A stretch of DNA of 64,000 nucleotides from assembly GCA_963556195.1 (NCBI GenBank), contig CAUVYP010000262.1, positions 1,054,001 to 1,118,000 on the forward strand, written 5' to 3'. The number at the start of each line of letters is the position of its first letter. The first letter of the stretch is position 1. The DNA is from Sepiola atlantica (lineage: Eukaryota; Mollusca; Cephalopoda; Sepiida; Sepiolidae). The notes below the pieces were generated by a model that worked only from the letters and a program-made list of their open reading frames with translations, was not told the origin of the DNA and searched no databases. Both the position numbers and the translations under genes were made by a program. Below are positions 12,571-25,402 of the stretch, in pieces.

Positions 12571-13872
12571 TTAGCGCGTTTTAAAGTGGATATCGCTTTT
12601 ATTTATAACTTATACATTTATTAGAATTGTGCTACGAAACTTTGCAGACAGTCGCGGATAGGCCTTTACTAGTGAAGTCCCAAGTTTCAGAAGTGCAGCT
12701 CTTGTACTGCCGGAGATATGTCGATACAAACTGAATACGCAAAACATCAACAAAATTACGCGCGTTCTAAAGTTGATATCGCTTTTGTTTATAACTTCCA
12801 CATTTATTCGAATTGTGCAACGAAACTTTGCAGACAGTCGCGGATAGGCCTTTTCTACTGAAGTTCCAAGTTTCAGAAGTGCAGCTCAAGTACTGCCGGA
12901 GATATGTCGATACAAACTGAATAAGCAAAACATCAACAAAATTTAGCGCGTTTTAAAGTTGATATCGGTTTTATTTGTAACTTTCACATTTAATCGAATT
13001 GTGCAACGAAACTTTGCAGACAGTCGCGGATAGACCTTTTCTACTGAAGTACACAGTTTCAGAAGTGCAGCTCTTGTACTGCCGGAGATATGTCGATACC
13101 AACTGAATACGCAAAACATCAACCAAAGTTTGCGCGTTTTAAAGTTGATATCGCTTTTGTTTATAACTTCCACATTTATTCGAATTGTGCAACGAAACTT
13201 TGCAGACAGTCGCGGAGACACATTTTCTACTGAAGTACCAAGTTTCAGAAGTGCAGCTTTTGTACTGCCGGAGATATGTCGATACAAACTTATAACGCAA
13301 AACACCAACACAATTTAGCGCGTTTTAAAGTTGATATCGCTTTTGTTTATAACTTCCACATTTATTCGAATTGTGCAACGAAACTTTGCAGACCCCCGCG
13401 AAGACACATTTTCTACTGAAGTACGAAGTTTCGAAAGTGCAGCACTTGTACTGCCGGAGATATGTCGATACAAACTGAATACGCAAAACATCAACAAAAT
13501 TAAGCGCGTTTTAAAGTGGATATCGCTTTTATTTATAACTTCCACATTTATTTGAATTGTGCAACGAAACTTTGCAGACAGTCGCGGATAGGCCTTTTCT
13601 AGTGAAGTACCAAGTTTCAGAAGTGCAGCTCTTGTACTGCCGGAGATATGTCGATACAAACTGAATACGCAAAACATCAACAAAATTTAGCGCGTTCTAA
13701 AGTTGATATCGCTTTTGTTTATAACTTCCACATTTATTCGAATTGTGCAACGAAACTTTGCAGACAGTCGCGGATAGGCCTTTTCTACTGAAGTACCAAG
13801 TTTCAGAAGTGCAGCTCTTGTACTACCGGAGATATGTCGATACAAACTGAATACGCAAAACATCAACAAAAT
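12385..13872 (+). repeat. Irregular monomers including a diverged copy
   Basis: Eight monomers of mixed type. The one at 12571 is unusually diverged, with AACTTATACAT, TTATTAGAATT and GTGCTACG. The pair at 12943-13314 (TTATTTGTAACTTTCAC, then a monomer opening TTTGCGCG) is the same pair seen at 6060-6431 and 8850-9221. No non-satellite sequence is present. Confidence 0.8.
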
Positions 13873-14058
13873 TTAGCGCGTTTTAAAGTTGATATCGGTT
13901 TTATTTGTAACTTTCACATTTAATCGAAGTGTGCAACGAAACTTTGCAGACAGTCGCGGATAGACCTTTTCTACTGAAGTACAAAGTTTCAGAAGTGCAG
14001 CTTTTGTACTGCCGGAGATATCTCGATACAAACTGAATACGCAAAACATCAACAAAAT
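13873..14058 (+). repeat. Hybrid monomer
   Basis: The left half has TTATTTGTAACTTTCAC and GGATAGACC as in the monomer at 12943. The right half has GTACAAAG, CTTTTG and GATATCTCG as in the monomer at 11082. The switch lies between GGATAGACC and GTACAAAG. This is consistent with in-register recombination between different monomer types. Confidence 0.72.
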
Positions 14059-14803
14059 TTGTCGCGTTTTAAAGTTGATATCGCTTTTGTTATAACTTCC
14101 ACATTTATTCGAATTGTGCAACGAAACTTTGCAGACAGTCGCGGAGACACATTTTCTAATGAAGTACCAAGTTTCAGAAGTGCAGCTCAAGTACTGCCGG
14201 AGATATGTCGATACAAACTGCATACGCAAAACATCAACAAAATTTAGCGCGTTTTAAAGTTGATATCGCTTTTATTTATAACTTCCACATTTATTCGAAT
14301 TGTGCAACGAAACTTTGCAGACAGTCACAGATAGGCCTTTTCGACTGAAGTACCAAGTTTCAGAAGTGCAGCTCTTGTACTGCCGGAGATATATCGATAC
14401 AAACTGAATACGCAAAACATCAACAAAAAATTTAGCGCGTTCTAAAGTCAATATCGCTTTTGTTTATAACTTCCACATTTATTCGAATTGTGCAACGAAA
14501 CTTTGCAGACAGTCGCGGAGACACATTTTCTACTAAAGTACCAAGTTTAAGAAGTGCAGCTGTGGTACTGCCGGAGATATGTCGATACAAACTTAATACG
14601 CAGAACATCAACACAATTTAACGCGTTTTAAAGTTGATATCGCTTTTGTTTATAACTTCCACATTTATTCGAATTGTGCAACGAAACTTTGCAGACAGTC
14701 GCGGATAGGCCTTTTCTACTGAAGTACCAAGTTTCAGAAGTGCAGCTTTTCTACTGCCGGAGATATGTCGATACAAACTTAATACGCAAAACATCAACAC
14801 AAT
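14059..14803 (+). repeat. Duplicated 4-monomer block, copy 2
   Basis: It matches 11640-12384 through TTTGTCGCG, the single-T deletion in TTTTGTTATAAC, the CACAGATAGG variant and the 2-base A insertion with GTCAATATCG. The spacing between copies is 2419 bp, or 13 monomers plus 1 bp. Similarity weakens in the fourth monomer. Confidence 0.87.
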
Positions 14804-17219
14804 TTAGCGCGTTTTAAAGTTGATATCGCTTTTGTTTATAACTTCCACATTTATTCGAATTGTGCAACGAAACTTTGCAGACCACCGCGGAGACACATTT
14901 TCTACTGAAGTACCAAGTTTCAGAAGTGCAGCCCTTGTACTGCCGGAGATATGTCGATACAAACTGCATACGCAAAACATCAACAAAATTTAGCGCGTTT
15001 TAAAGTTGATATCGCTTTTGTTTATAACTTCCACATTTATTCGAATTGTGCAACGAAACTTTGCAGACTGTCGCGGATAGGCCTTTTCTACTGAAGTACC
15101 AAGTTTCAGAAGTGCATCCCTAGTACTGCCGGAGATATGTCGATACAAACTGAATACGCAAAACATCAACAAAATTTAGCGCGTTTTAAAGTTGATATCG
15201 CTTTTGTTTATAACTTCCACATTTATTCGAATTGTGCTACGAAACTTTGCAGACAGTCGCGGATAGGCCTTTTCTAGTAAAGTACCAAGTTTCAGAAGTG
15301 CAGCTCTTGTACTGCCGGAGATATGTCGATACAAACTGAATACGCAAAACATCAACAAAATTTGTCGCGTTTTAAAGTTGATATCGCTGTTGTTTATAAC
15401 TTCCACATTTATTCGAATTGTGCAACGAAACTTTGCAGACAGTCGCGGAGACACATTTTCTACTGAAGTACCAAGTTTCAGAAGTGCAGCTCTTGTACTG
15501 CCGGAGATATGTCGATACAAACTGCATACGCAAAACATCAACAAAATTTAGCGCGTTTTAAAGTTGATATCGCTTTTATTTATAACTTCCACATTTATTC
15601 GAATTGTGCAAGGAAACTTTGCAGACAGTCGCGGATAGACCTTTTCTACTGAAGTACACAGTTTCAGAAGTGCAGCTCTTGTACTGCCGGAGATATGTCG
15701 ATACAAACTGAATACGGAAAACATCAACAAAATTTAGCGCGTTTTAAAGTTGATATCGCTTTTATTTATAACTTCCACATTTATTCGAATTGTGCAACGA
15801 AACTTTGCAGACAGTCGCGGAGACACATTTACTACTGCAGTACCAAGTTTCAGAAGTGCAGCTCTTGTACTGCCGGAGATATGTCGATACAAACTTAATA
15901 CGCAAAACATCAACACAATTTAGCGCGTTTTAAAGTTGATATCGCTTTTGTTTATAACTTCCACATTTATTCGAATTGTGCAACGAAACTTTGCAGACCA
16001 CCGCGGAGACACATTTTCTACTGAAGTACCAAGTTTCAGAAGTGCAGCTCTTGTACTGCCGGAGATATGTCGATACAAACTGAATACGCAAAACATCAAC
16101 AAAATTTAGCGCGTTTTAAAGTTGATATCGCTTTTGTTTATAACTTCCACATTTATCTGAATTGTGCAACGAAACTTTGCAGACAGTCACGGATAGGCCT
16201 TTTCTACTGAAGTACCAAGTTTCAGAAGTGCAGCTTGTGTACTGCCGGGGATATGTCGATACAAATTGAATACGCAAAACATCAACAAAATTTAGCGCGT
16301 TTTAAAGTTGATATCGCTTTTGTTTATAACTTCCACATTTATTCGAATTGTGCAACGAAACTTTGCAGACAGTCGCGGATAGGCCTTTTCTACTGAGGTA
16401 CCAAGTTTCAGAAGTGCAGCTTTTGTACTGCCGGAGATATGTCGATACAAACTGAATACGGAAAACATCAACAAAATTTAGCGCGTTTTAAAGTTGATAT
16501 CGCTTTTGTTTATAACTTCCACATTTATTCGAATTGTGCAACGAAACTTTGCAGACATTCGCGGAGACACATTTTCCACTGAAGTTCCAAGGTTCAGAAG
16601 TGCAGCTCGTGTACTACCGGGGATATGTCGATACAAACTGAATACGCAAAACATCAACAAAATTTAGCGCGTTTTAAAGTTGATATCGCTTTTGTTTATA
16701 ACTTCCACATTTATTCGAATTGTGCAACGAAACTTTGCAGACAGTCGCGGATAGGCCTTTTCTACTTAAGTACCAAGTTTCAGAAGTGCAGCTCTAGTAC
16801 TGCCGGAGATATGTCGATATTAATGAATACGCAAAACATCAACAAAATTTAGCGCGTTTTAAAGTTGATATCGCTTTTGTTTATAACTTCCACATTTATT
16901 CGAATTGTGCAACAAAACTTTGCAGACAGTCGCGGATAGGCCTTTTCTACTAAAGTACCAAGTTTCAGAAGTGCAGCTTTTGTACTGCCGGAGATATGTC
17001 GATACAAACTGAATACGCAAAACATCAACAAAATTTAGCGCGTTTTAAAGTTGATATCGCTTTTGTTTATAACTTCCACATTTATTCGAATTGTGCAAGG
17101 AAACTTTGCAGACAGTGGCGGAGACACATTTTCTACTGAAGTACAAAGTTTCAGAAGTGCAGCTATGTACTGCCGGAGATATGTCGATACAAACTGAATA
17201 CGCAAAACATCAACAAAAT
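14804..17219 (+). repeat. Irregular monomers
   Basis: Thirteen monomers mixing A, B, B2, A2 and Q types, without a tandem HOR that I can follow. The pair at 15176-15547 (GTGCTACG, TTCTAGTAAAG, then TTTGTCGCG and TCGCTGTTG) is a long-range marker related to 22055, 27635 and 38225. The monomer at 16664 has a rewritten segment, CGATATTAATGAATACG, near 16815. Only satellite sequence is present. Confidence 0.8.
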
Positions 17220-19078
17220 TTAGCGCGTTTTAAAGTTGATATCGCTTTTGTTTATAACTTCCACATTTATTCGAATTGTGCAAGGAAACTTTGCAGACAG
17301 TCGCGGAGACACATTTTCTACTGAAGTACACAGTTTCAGACGTGCAGCTCTTGTACTGCCGGAGATATGTCGATACGAACTGAATACGCAAAACATCAAC
17401 CAAATTTAGCGCGTTTTAAAGTTGATATCGCTTTTGTTTATAACTTCCACATTTATTCGAATTGTGCAACGAAACTTTGCAGACTGTCGCGCATAGGCCT
17501 TTTCTACTGAGGTACAAAGTTTCAGCAGTGCAGCTCTTGTACTGCCGGAGATATGTCGATACAAACTGAATACGCAAAACATCAACAAAATTTAGCGCGT
17601 TTTAAAGTTGATATCGCTTTTGTTTATAACTTCCACATTTATTCGAATTGTGCAACGAAACTTTGCAGACAGTCCCGGAGACACATTTTATATTGAAGTA
17701 CCAAGTTTCAGTTGTGCAGCTTTTGTACTCCGGAGATATGTCGATACAAACTGAATACGCAAAACATCAACAAAATTTAGCGCGTTCTAAAGTTGATATC
17801 GCTTTTGTTTATAACTTCCACATTTATTCGAATTGTGCAACGAAACTTTGCAGACAGTCGCGGATAGGCCTTTTCTACTGAAGTACGAAGTTTCAGAATT
17901 GCAGCTCGTGTACTGCCGGAGATATGTCGATACAAACTGAATACGCAAAACATCAACAAAATTTAACGCGTTTTTAAGTTGATATCGCTTTTGTTTATAA
18001 CTTCCACATTTATTCGAATTGTGCAACGAAACTTTGCAGACAGTCGCGGATAGACCTTTTCTACTGAAGTCCCAAGTTTCAGAAGTGCAGCTCTAGTACT
18101 GCCGGAGATATGTCGATACAAACTGAATACGCAAAACATCAACAAAATTTAGCGCGTTTTAAAGTTGATATCGGTTTTGTTTATAACTTCCACATTTATT
18201 CGAATTGTGCAACGAAACTTTGCAGACCACCGCGGAGACACATTTGCTACTGAAGTACCAAGTTTCAGAAGTGCAGCTCTTTTACTGCCGGAGATATGTC
18301 GATACAAACTGAATACGCAAAAAATCAACAAAATTTAGCGCGTTTTAAAGTTGATATCGCTTTTGTTTATAACTTCCACATTTATTCGAATTGTGCAACG
18401 AAACTTTGCAGACAGTCGCGGATAGGCCTTTTCTACTGAAGTACCAAGTTTCAGAAGTGCAGCTTTTGGTACTGCCAGAGATATGTCGATACCAACTGAA
18501 TACGCAAAACATCAACAAAATTTAGCGCGTTTTAAAGTTGATATCGCTTTTGTTTATAACTTCCACATTAATTCGAATTGTGCAACGAAACTTTGCAGAC
18601 AGTCGCGGATAGGCCTTTTCTACTGAAGTACCAAGTTTCAGAAGTGCAGCTCTTGTACTGCCGGAGATATGTCGATACAAACTGAATACGCAAAACATCA
18701 ACAAAATTTAGCGCGTTTTAAAGTTGATATCGCTTTTGTTTATAACTTCCACATTTATTCGAATTGTGCAAGGAAACTTTGCAGACAGTCGCGGAGAAAC
18801 ATTTTCCACTGAAGTACAAAGTTTCAGAAGTGCAGCTATGTAATGCCGGAGATATGTCGATACAAACTGAATACGCAAAACATCAACAAAATTTAGCGCG
18901 TTTTAAAGTTGATATCGCTTTTGTTTATAACTTCCACATTTATTCGAATTGTGCAACGAAACTTTGCAGACAGTCGCGGATAGGCCTTTTCTACTGAAGT
19001 ACCAAGTTTCAGAAGTGCAGCTCTTGTACTGCCGGAGATATGTCGATACAAACTGAATACGCAAAACATCAACAAAAT
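17220..19078 (+). repeat. Tandem 10-mer, copy 1
   Basis: Ten monomers over 1859 bp. The first has GCAAGGAAAC, CAGACGTGCAG and GATACGAACTG. The third has CAGTTGTGCAG with a one-base loss in GTACTCCGGAG. The fifth and sixth are an A monomer and a B2 monomer with TATCGGTTTTG, and the next has a one-base gain in TTTTGGTACTG. The same markers repeat 1859 bp downstream. Confidence 0.84.
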
Positions 19079-20380
19079 TTAGCGCGTTTTAAAGTTGATA
19101 TCGCTTTTGTTTATAACTTCCACATTTATTCGAATTGTGCAAGGAAACTTTGCAGACAGTCGCGGAGACACATTTTCTACTGAAGTACCAAGTTTCAGAC
19201 GTGCAGCTCTTGTACTGCCGGAGATATGTCGATACGAACTGAATACGCAAAACATCAACAAAATTTAGCGCGTTTTAAAGTTGATATCGCTTTTGTTTAT
19301 AACTTCCACATTTATTCGAATTGTGCAACGAAACTTTGCAGACTGTCGCGGATAGGCCTTTTCCACTGAGGTACCAAGGTTCAGAAGTGCAGCTCTTGTA
19401 CTGCCGGAGATATGTCGATACAAACTGAATACGCAAAACATCAACAAAATTTAGCGCGTTTTAAAGTTGATATCGCTTTTGTTTATAACTTCCACATTTA
19501 TTCGAATTGTGCAACGAAACTTTGCAGACAGTCGCGGATAGGCCTTTTCTACTGAAGTACCAAGTTTCAGTTGTGCAGCTTTTGTACTCCGGAGATATGT
19601 CGATACAAACTGAATACGCAAAACATCAACAAAATTTAGCGCGTTCTAAAGTTGATATCGCTTTTGTTTATAACTTCCACATTTATTCGAATTGTGCAAC
19701 GAAACTTTGCAGACAGTCGCGGATAGGCCTTTTCTAGTGAAGTACGAAGTTTCAGAATTGCAGCTCTTGTACTGCCGGAGATATGTCGATACAAACTGAA
19801 TACGCAAAACATCAACAAAATTTAACGCGTTTTAAAGTTGATATCGCTTTTGTTTATAACTTCCACATTTATTCGAATTGTGCAACGAAACTTTGCAGAC
19901 AGTCGCGGATAGGCCTTTTCTACTGAAGTCCCAAGTTTCAGAAGTGCAGCTATTGTACTGCCGGAGATATGTCGATACAAACTGAATACGCAAAACATCA
20001 ACAAAATTTAGCGCGTTTTAAAGTTGATATCGGTTTTGTTTATAACTTCCACATTTATTCGAATTGTGCAACGAAACTTTGCAGACCACCGCGGAGACAC
20101 ATTTTCTACTGAAGTACCAAGTTTCAGAAGTGCAGCTCTTTTACTGCCGGAGATATGTCGATACAAACTGAATACGCAAAAAATCAACAAAATTTAGCGC
20201 GTTTTAAAGTTGATATCGCTTTTGTTTATAACTTCCACATTTATTCGAATTGTGCAACGAAACTTTGCAGACAGTCGCGGATAGGCCTTTTCTACTGAAG
20301 TACCAAGTTTCAGAAGTGCAGCTTTTGGTACTGCCGGAGATATGTCGATACCAACTGAATACGCCAAACATCAACAAAAT
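19079..20380 (+). repeat. Tandem 10-mer, copy 2 (first 7 monomers)
   Basis: It repeats copy 1 in order: GCAAGGAAAC with CAGACGTGCAG and GATACGAACTG, then a Q monomer, then CAGTTGTGCAG with GTACTCCGGAG, and so on to the TTTTGGTACTG monomer at 20194. After this point the collinearity is lost, so the second copy is truncated. Confidence 0.82.
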
Positions 20381-20566
20381 TTAGCGCGTTTTAAAGTTGA
20401 TATCGCTTTTGTTTATAACTTCCACATTTATTCGAATTGTGCAACGAAACTTTGCAGACTATCGCGGATAGGCCTTTTCTACTGAGGTACAAAGTTTCAG
20501 AAGTGCAGCTTTTGTACTGCCGGAGATATGTCGATACAAACTGAATACGCAAAACATCAACAAAAT
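20381..20566 (+). repeat. Boundary monomer
   Basis: This single type A monomer has GACTATCGCGG and GAGGTACAAAG. It belongs neither to the preceding 10-mer alignment nor clearly to the following 19-mer, and is the junction between the two. Confidence 0.65.
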
Positions 20567-23500
20567 TTAGCGCGTTTTAAAGTTGATATCGCTTTTGTTT
20601 ATAACTTCCACATTTATTCGAATTGTGCAACGAACCTTTGCAGACAGTCGCGGAGACACATTTACTACTGAAGTACCAAGTTTCAGAAGTGCAGCTCTTG
20701 TACTGCCGGAGATATGTCGATACAAACTGAATACGCAAAACATCAACAAAATTTAGCGCGTTTTAAAGTTGATATCGCTTTTGTTTATAACTTCCACATT
20801 AATTCGAATTGTGCAACGAAACTTTGCAGACAGTCGCGGATAGGCCTTTTCTACTGAAGTACCAAGTTTCAGAAGTGCAGCTCTTGTACTGCCGGAGATA
20901 TGTCGATACAAACTGAATACGCAAAACATCAACAAAATTTAGCGCGTTTTAAAGTTGATATCGCTTTTGTTTATAACTTCCACATTTATTCGAATTGTGC
21001 AACGAAACTTTGCAGACAGTCGCGGATAGGCCTTTTCTACTGAGATACAAAGTTTCAGAAGTGCAGCTTTTGTACTGCCGGAGATATGTCGATACAAACT
21101 GAATACGCAAAACATCAACAAAATTTAGCGCGTTTTAAAGTTGATATCGCTTTTTATTATAACTTCCACATTTATTCGAATTGTGCAACGAAACTTTGCA
21201 GACTGTCGCGGATAGGCCTTTTCTACTGAGGTACCAAGTTTCAGAAGTGCAGCTTTTGTACTGCCGGAGATATGTCGATACAAACTGAATACGCAAAACA
21301 TCAACAAAATTTAGCGCGTTTTAAAGTTGATATCGCTTTTGTTTATAACTTCCACATTTATTCGAATTGTGCAACGAAACTTTGCAGACAGTCGCGGATA
21401 GGCCTTTTCTACTCAAGAACCAAGTTTCAGAAGTGCAGCTTTTGTACTGCCGGCGATATGTCGATACAAACTGAATACGCAAAACATCAACAAAATTTAG
21501 CGCGTTCTAAAGTTGATATCGCTTTTGTTTATAACTTCCACATTTATTCGAATTGTGCAACGAAACTTTGCAGACAGTCGCGGATAGGCCTTTTCTACGG
21601 AAGTACGAAGTTTCAGAATAGCAGCTTATATACTGCCGGAGATATGTCGATACAAACTGAATACGCAAAACATCAACAAAATTTAGCGCGTTCTAAAGTT
21701 GATATCGCTTTTGTATATAACTTTTACATTTATTCGAATTGTGCAACGAAACTTTGCAGACAGTCGCAGATAGGCCTTTTCTACTGAAGTATAAAGTTTC
21801 AGAAGTGCAGCTTTTGTACTGCCGGAGATATCTCGATACAAACTGAATCCGCAAAACATCAACAAAATTTAGCGCGTTTTAAAGTTGATATCGCTTTTGT
21901 TTATAACTTCCACATTTATTCGAATTGTGCAACGAAACTTTGCAGACAGTCGCGGAGACACATTTTCTACTGTAGTACCAAGTTTCAGAAGTGCAGCTCT
22001 TGTACTGCCGGAGATATGTCGATACAAACTGAATACGCAAAACATCAACAAAATTTAGCGCGTTCTAAAGTTGATATCGCTTTTGTTTATAACTTCCACA
22101 TTTATTCGAATTGTGCAACGAAACTTTGCAGACAGTCGCGGATAGGCCTTTTCTAGTAAAGTACCAAGTTTAAGAAGTGCAGCTCTTGTACTGCCGGAGA
22201 TATGTCGATACAAACTGAATACGCAAAACATCAACAAAATTGGTCGCGTTTTAAAGTTGATATCGCTGTTGTTTATAACTTCCACATTTATTCGAATTGT
22301 GCAACGAAACTTTGCAGACAGTCGCGGAGACACATTTTCTACTGAAGTACCAAGTTTCAGAAGTGCAGCTCTTGTACTGCCGGAGATATGTCGATACAAA
22401 CTGCATACGCAAAACATCAACAAAATTTAGCGCGTTTTAAAGTTGATATCGCTTTTATTTATAACTTCCACATTTATTCGAATTGTGCAACGAAACTTTG
22501 CGGACAGTCGCGGATAGACCTTTTCAACTGAGGTACACAGTTTCAGAAGTGCAGCTCTTGTACTGCCGGAGATATGTCGATACCAACTGAATACGCAAAA
22601 CATCAACAAAATTTAGCGCGTTTTAAAGTTGATATCGCTTTAGTTTATAACTTCCACATTTATTCGAATTGTGCAACGAAACTTTGCAGACAGTCGCGGA
22701 GACACATTTTCTACTGCAGTACCAAGTTTCAGAAGTGCAGCTCTTGTACTGCCGGAGATATGTCGATACAAACTTAATACGCAAAACATCAATACAATTT
22801 AGCGCGTTTTAAAGTTGATATCGCTTTTGTTTATAACTTCCACATTTATTCGAATTGTGCAACGAAACTTTGCAGACCACCGCGGAGACACATGTTCTAC
22901 TGAAGTACCAAGTTTCAGTTGTGCAGCTTTTGTACTGCCGGAGATATGTCGATACAAACTGAATACGCAAAACATCAACAAAATTTAGCGCGTTTTAAAG
23001 TTGATATCGCTTTTGTTTATAACTTCCACATTTATTCGAATTGTGCAACGAAACTTTGCAGACAGTCACGGATAGGCCTTTTCTACTGCAGTACCAAGTT
23101 TCAGAAGTGCAGCTTGTGTACTGCCGGAGATATGTCGATACAAACTGAATACGCAAAACATCAACAAAATTTAGCGCGTTTTAAAGTTGATATCGCTTTT
23201 GTTTATAACTTCCACATTTATTCGAATTGTGCAACGAAACTTTGCAGACAGTCGCGGATAGGCCTTTTCCACTGAGATACAAAGTTTCAGAAGTGCAGCT
23301 TTTGTACTGCCGGAGATATGTCGATACAAACTGAATACGCAAAACATCAACAAAATTTAGCGCGTTTTAAAGTTGATATCGCTTTTGTTTATAACTTCCA
23401 CATTTATTCGAATTGTGCAACGAAACTTTGAAGACAGTCGCGGAGACACATTTTCTACTGAAGTACCAAGGTTCAGAAGTGCAGCTCTTGTACTACCGGA

Positions 23501-24101
23501 GATATGTCGATACAAACTGAATACGCAAAACATCAACAAAATTTAGCGCGTTTTAAAGTTGATATCGCTTTTGTTTATAACTTCCACATTTATTCGAATT
23601 GTGCAACGAAACTTTGCAGACAGTCGCGGATAGGCCTTTTCTACTGAAGTACCAAGTTTCAGAAGTGCAGCTCTAGTACTGCCGGAGATATGTCGATACA
23701 AACTGAATACGCAAAACATCAACAAAATTTAGCGCGTTTTAAAGTTAATATCGCTTTTGTTTATAACTTCCACATTTATTCGAATTGTGCAACGAAACTT
23801 TGCAGACCACCGCGGAGACACATTTTCTACTGAAGTACCAAGTTTCAGAAGTGCAGCTCTTGTACTGCCGGAGATATGTCGATACAAACTGAATACGCAA
23901 AAAATCAACAAAATTTAGCGCGTTTTAAAGTTGATATCGCTTTTGTTTATAACTTCCACATTTATTCGAATTGTGCAACGAAACTTTGCAGACAGTCGCG
24001 GATAGGCCTTTTCTACTGAAGTACCAAGTTGCAGAAGTGCAGCTTTTGGTACTGCCGGAGATATGTCGATACCAACTGAATACGCAAAACATCAACAAAA
24101 T
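20567..24101 (+). repeat. 19-mer HOR unit, copy 1
   Basis: Nineteen monomers (3535 bp). Markers in order: a B monomer; an A monomer with ACATTAATTCG; a Q monomer with TTTTTATTATAAC (21125); one with CCGGCGATATG; one with AACTTTTACAT (21683); the TTCTAGTAAAG pair at 22055; one with TTGCGGACAG (22427); one with TCGCTTTAG; B2; one with CACGGATAGG and GCTTGTG; one with TTCCACTGAGATAC (23171); and a B2 monomer with GTTAATATCG (23729). The order restarts at 24102. Confidence 0.82.
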
Positions 24102-25402
24102 TTAGCGCGTTTTAAAGTTGATATCGCTTTTGTTTATAACTTCCACATTTATTCGAATTGTGCAACGAAACTTTGCAGACAGTCGCGGAGACACATTTTC
24201 TACTGAAGTACCAAGTTTCAGAAGTGCAGCTCTTGTACTGCCGGAGATATGTCGATACAAACTGAATACGCAAAACATCAACACAATTTAGCGCGTTTTA
24301 AAGTTGATATCGCTTTTGTTTATAACTTCCACATTAATTCGAATTGTGCAACGAAACTTTGCAGACAGTCGCGGATAGGCCTTTTCTACCGAAGTACCAA
24401 GTTTCAGAAGTGCAGCTCTTGTACTGCCGGAGATATGTCGATACAAACTGAATACGCAAAACATCAACAAAATTTAGCGCGTTTTAAAGTTGATATCGCT
24501 TGTGTTTATAACTTCCACATTTATTCGAATTGTGCAACGAAACTTTGCAGACAGTCGCTGATAGGCCTTTTCTACTGAAGTACCAAGTTTCAGAAGTGCA
24601 GCTTTTGTACTGCCGGAGATATGTCGATACAAACTGAATACGCAAAACATCAACAAAATTTAGCGCGTTTTAAAGTTGATATCGCTTTTTATTATAACTT
24701 CCACATTTATTCGAATTGTGCAACGAAACTTTGCAGACTGTCGCGGATAGGCCTTTTCTACTGAGGTACCAAGTTTCAGAAGTGCAGCTTTTGTACTGCC
24801 GGAGATATGTCGATACAAACTGAATACGCAAAACATCAACAAAATTACGCGCGTTTTAAAGTTGATATCGCTTTTGTTTATAACTTCCACATTTATTCGA
24901 ATTGTGCAACGAAACTTTGCAGACAGTCGCGGATAGGCCTTTTCTACTGAAGTACCAAGTTTCAGAAGTGCAGCTTTTGTACTGCCGGCGATATGTCGAT
25001 ACAAACTGAATACGCAAAACATCAACAAAATTTAGCGCGTTCTAAAGTTGATATCGCTTTTGTTTATAACTTCCACATTTATTCGAATTGTGCAACGAAA
25101 CTTTGCAGACAGTCGCGGATAGGCCTTTTCTACTGAAGTACGAAGTTTCAGAATTGCAGCTCTTGTACTGCCAAGATATGTCGATACAAACTGAATACGC
25201 AAAACATCAACAAAATTTAGCGCGTTTTAAAGTTGATATCGCTTTTGTTTATAACTTCCACATTTATTCGAATTGTGCAACGAAACTTTGCAGACAGTCG
25301 CGGATAGGCCTTTTCTACTGAAGTATCAAGTTTCAGAAGTGCAGCTTTTGTACTGCCGGAGATATGTCGATACAAACTGAATACGCAAAACATCAACAAA
25401 AT
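24102..25402 (+). repeat. 19-mer HOR copy 2, opening segment
   Basis: Seven monomers that match 20567-21682 in order: B, the ACATTAATTCG monomer (24288), the TTTTTATTATAAC monomer (24660) and the CCGGCGATATG monomer (24846). An extra monomer at 25217 (GTATCAAG) is absent from copy 1. The monomer at 25032 has lost one base in CTGCCAAGATATG, a tag shared with 27078. Confidence 0.8.
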
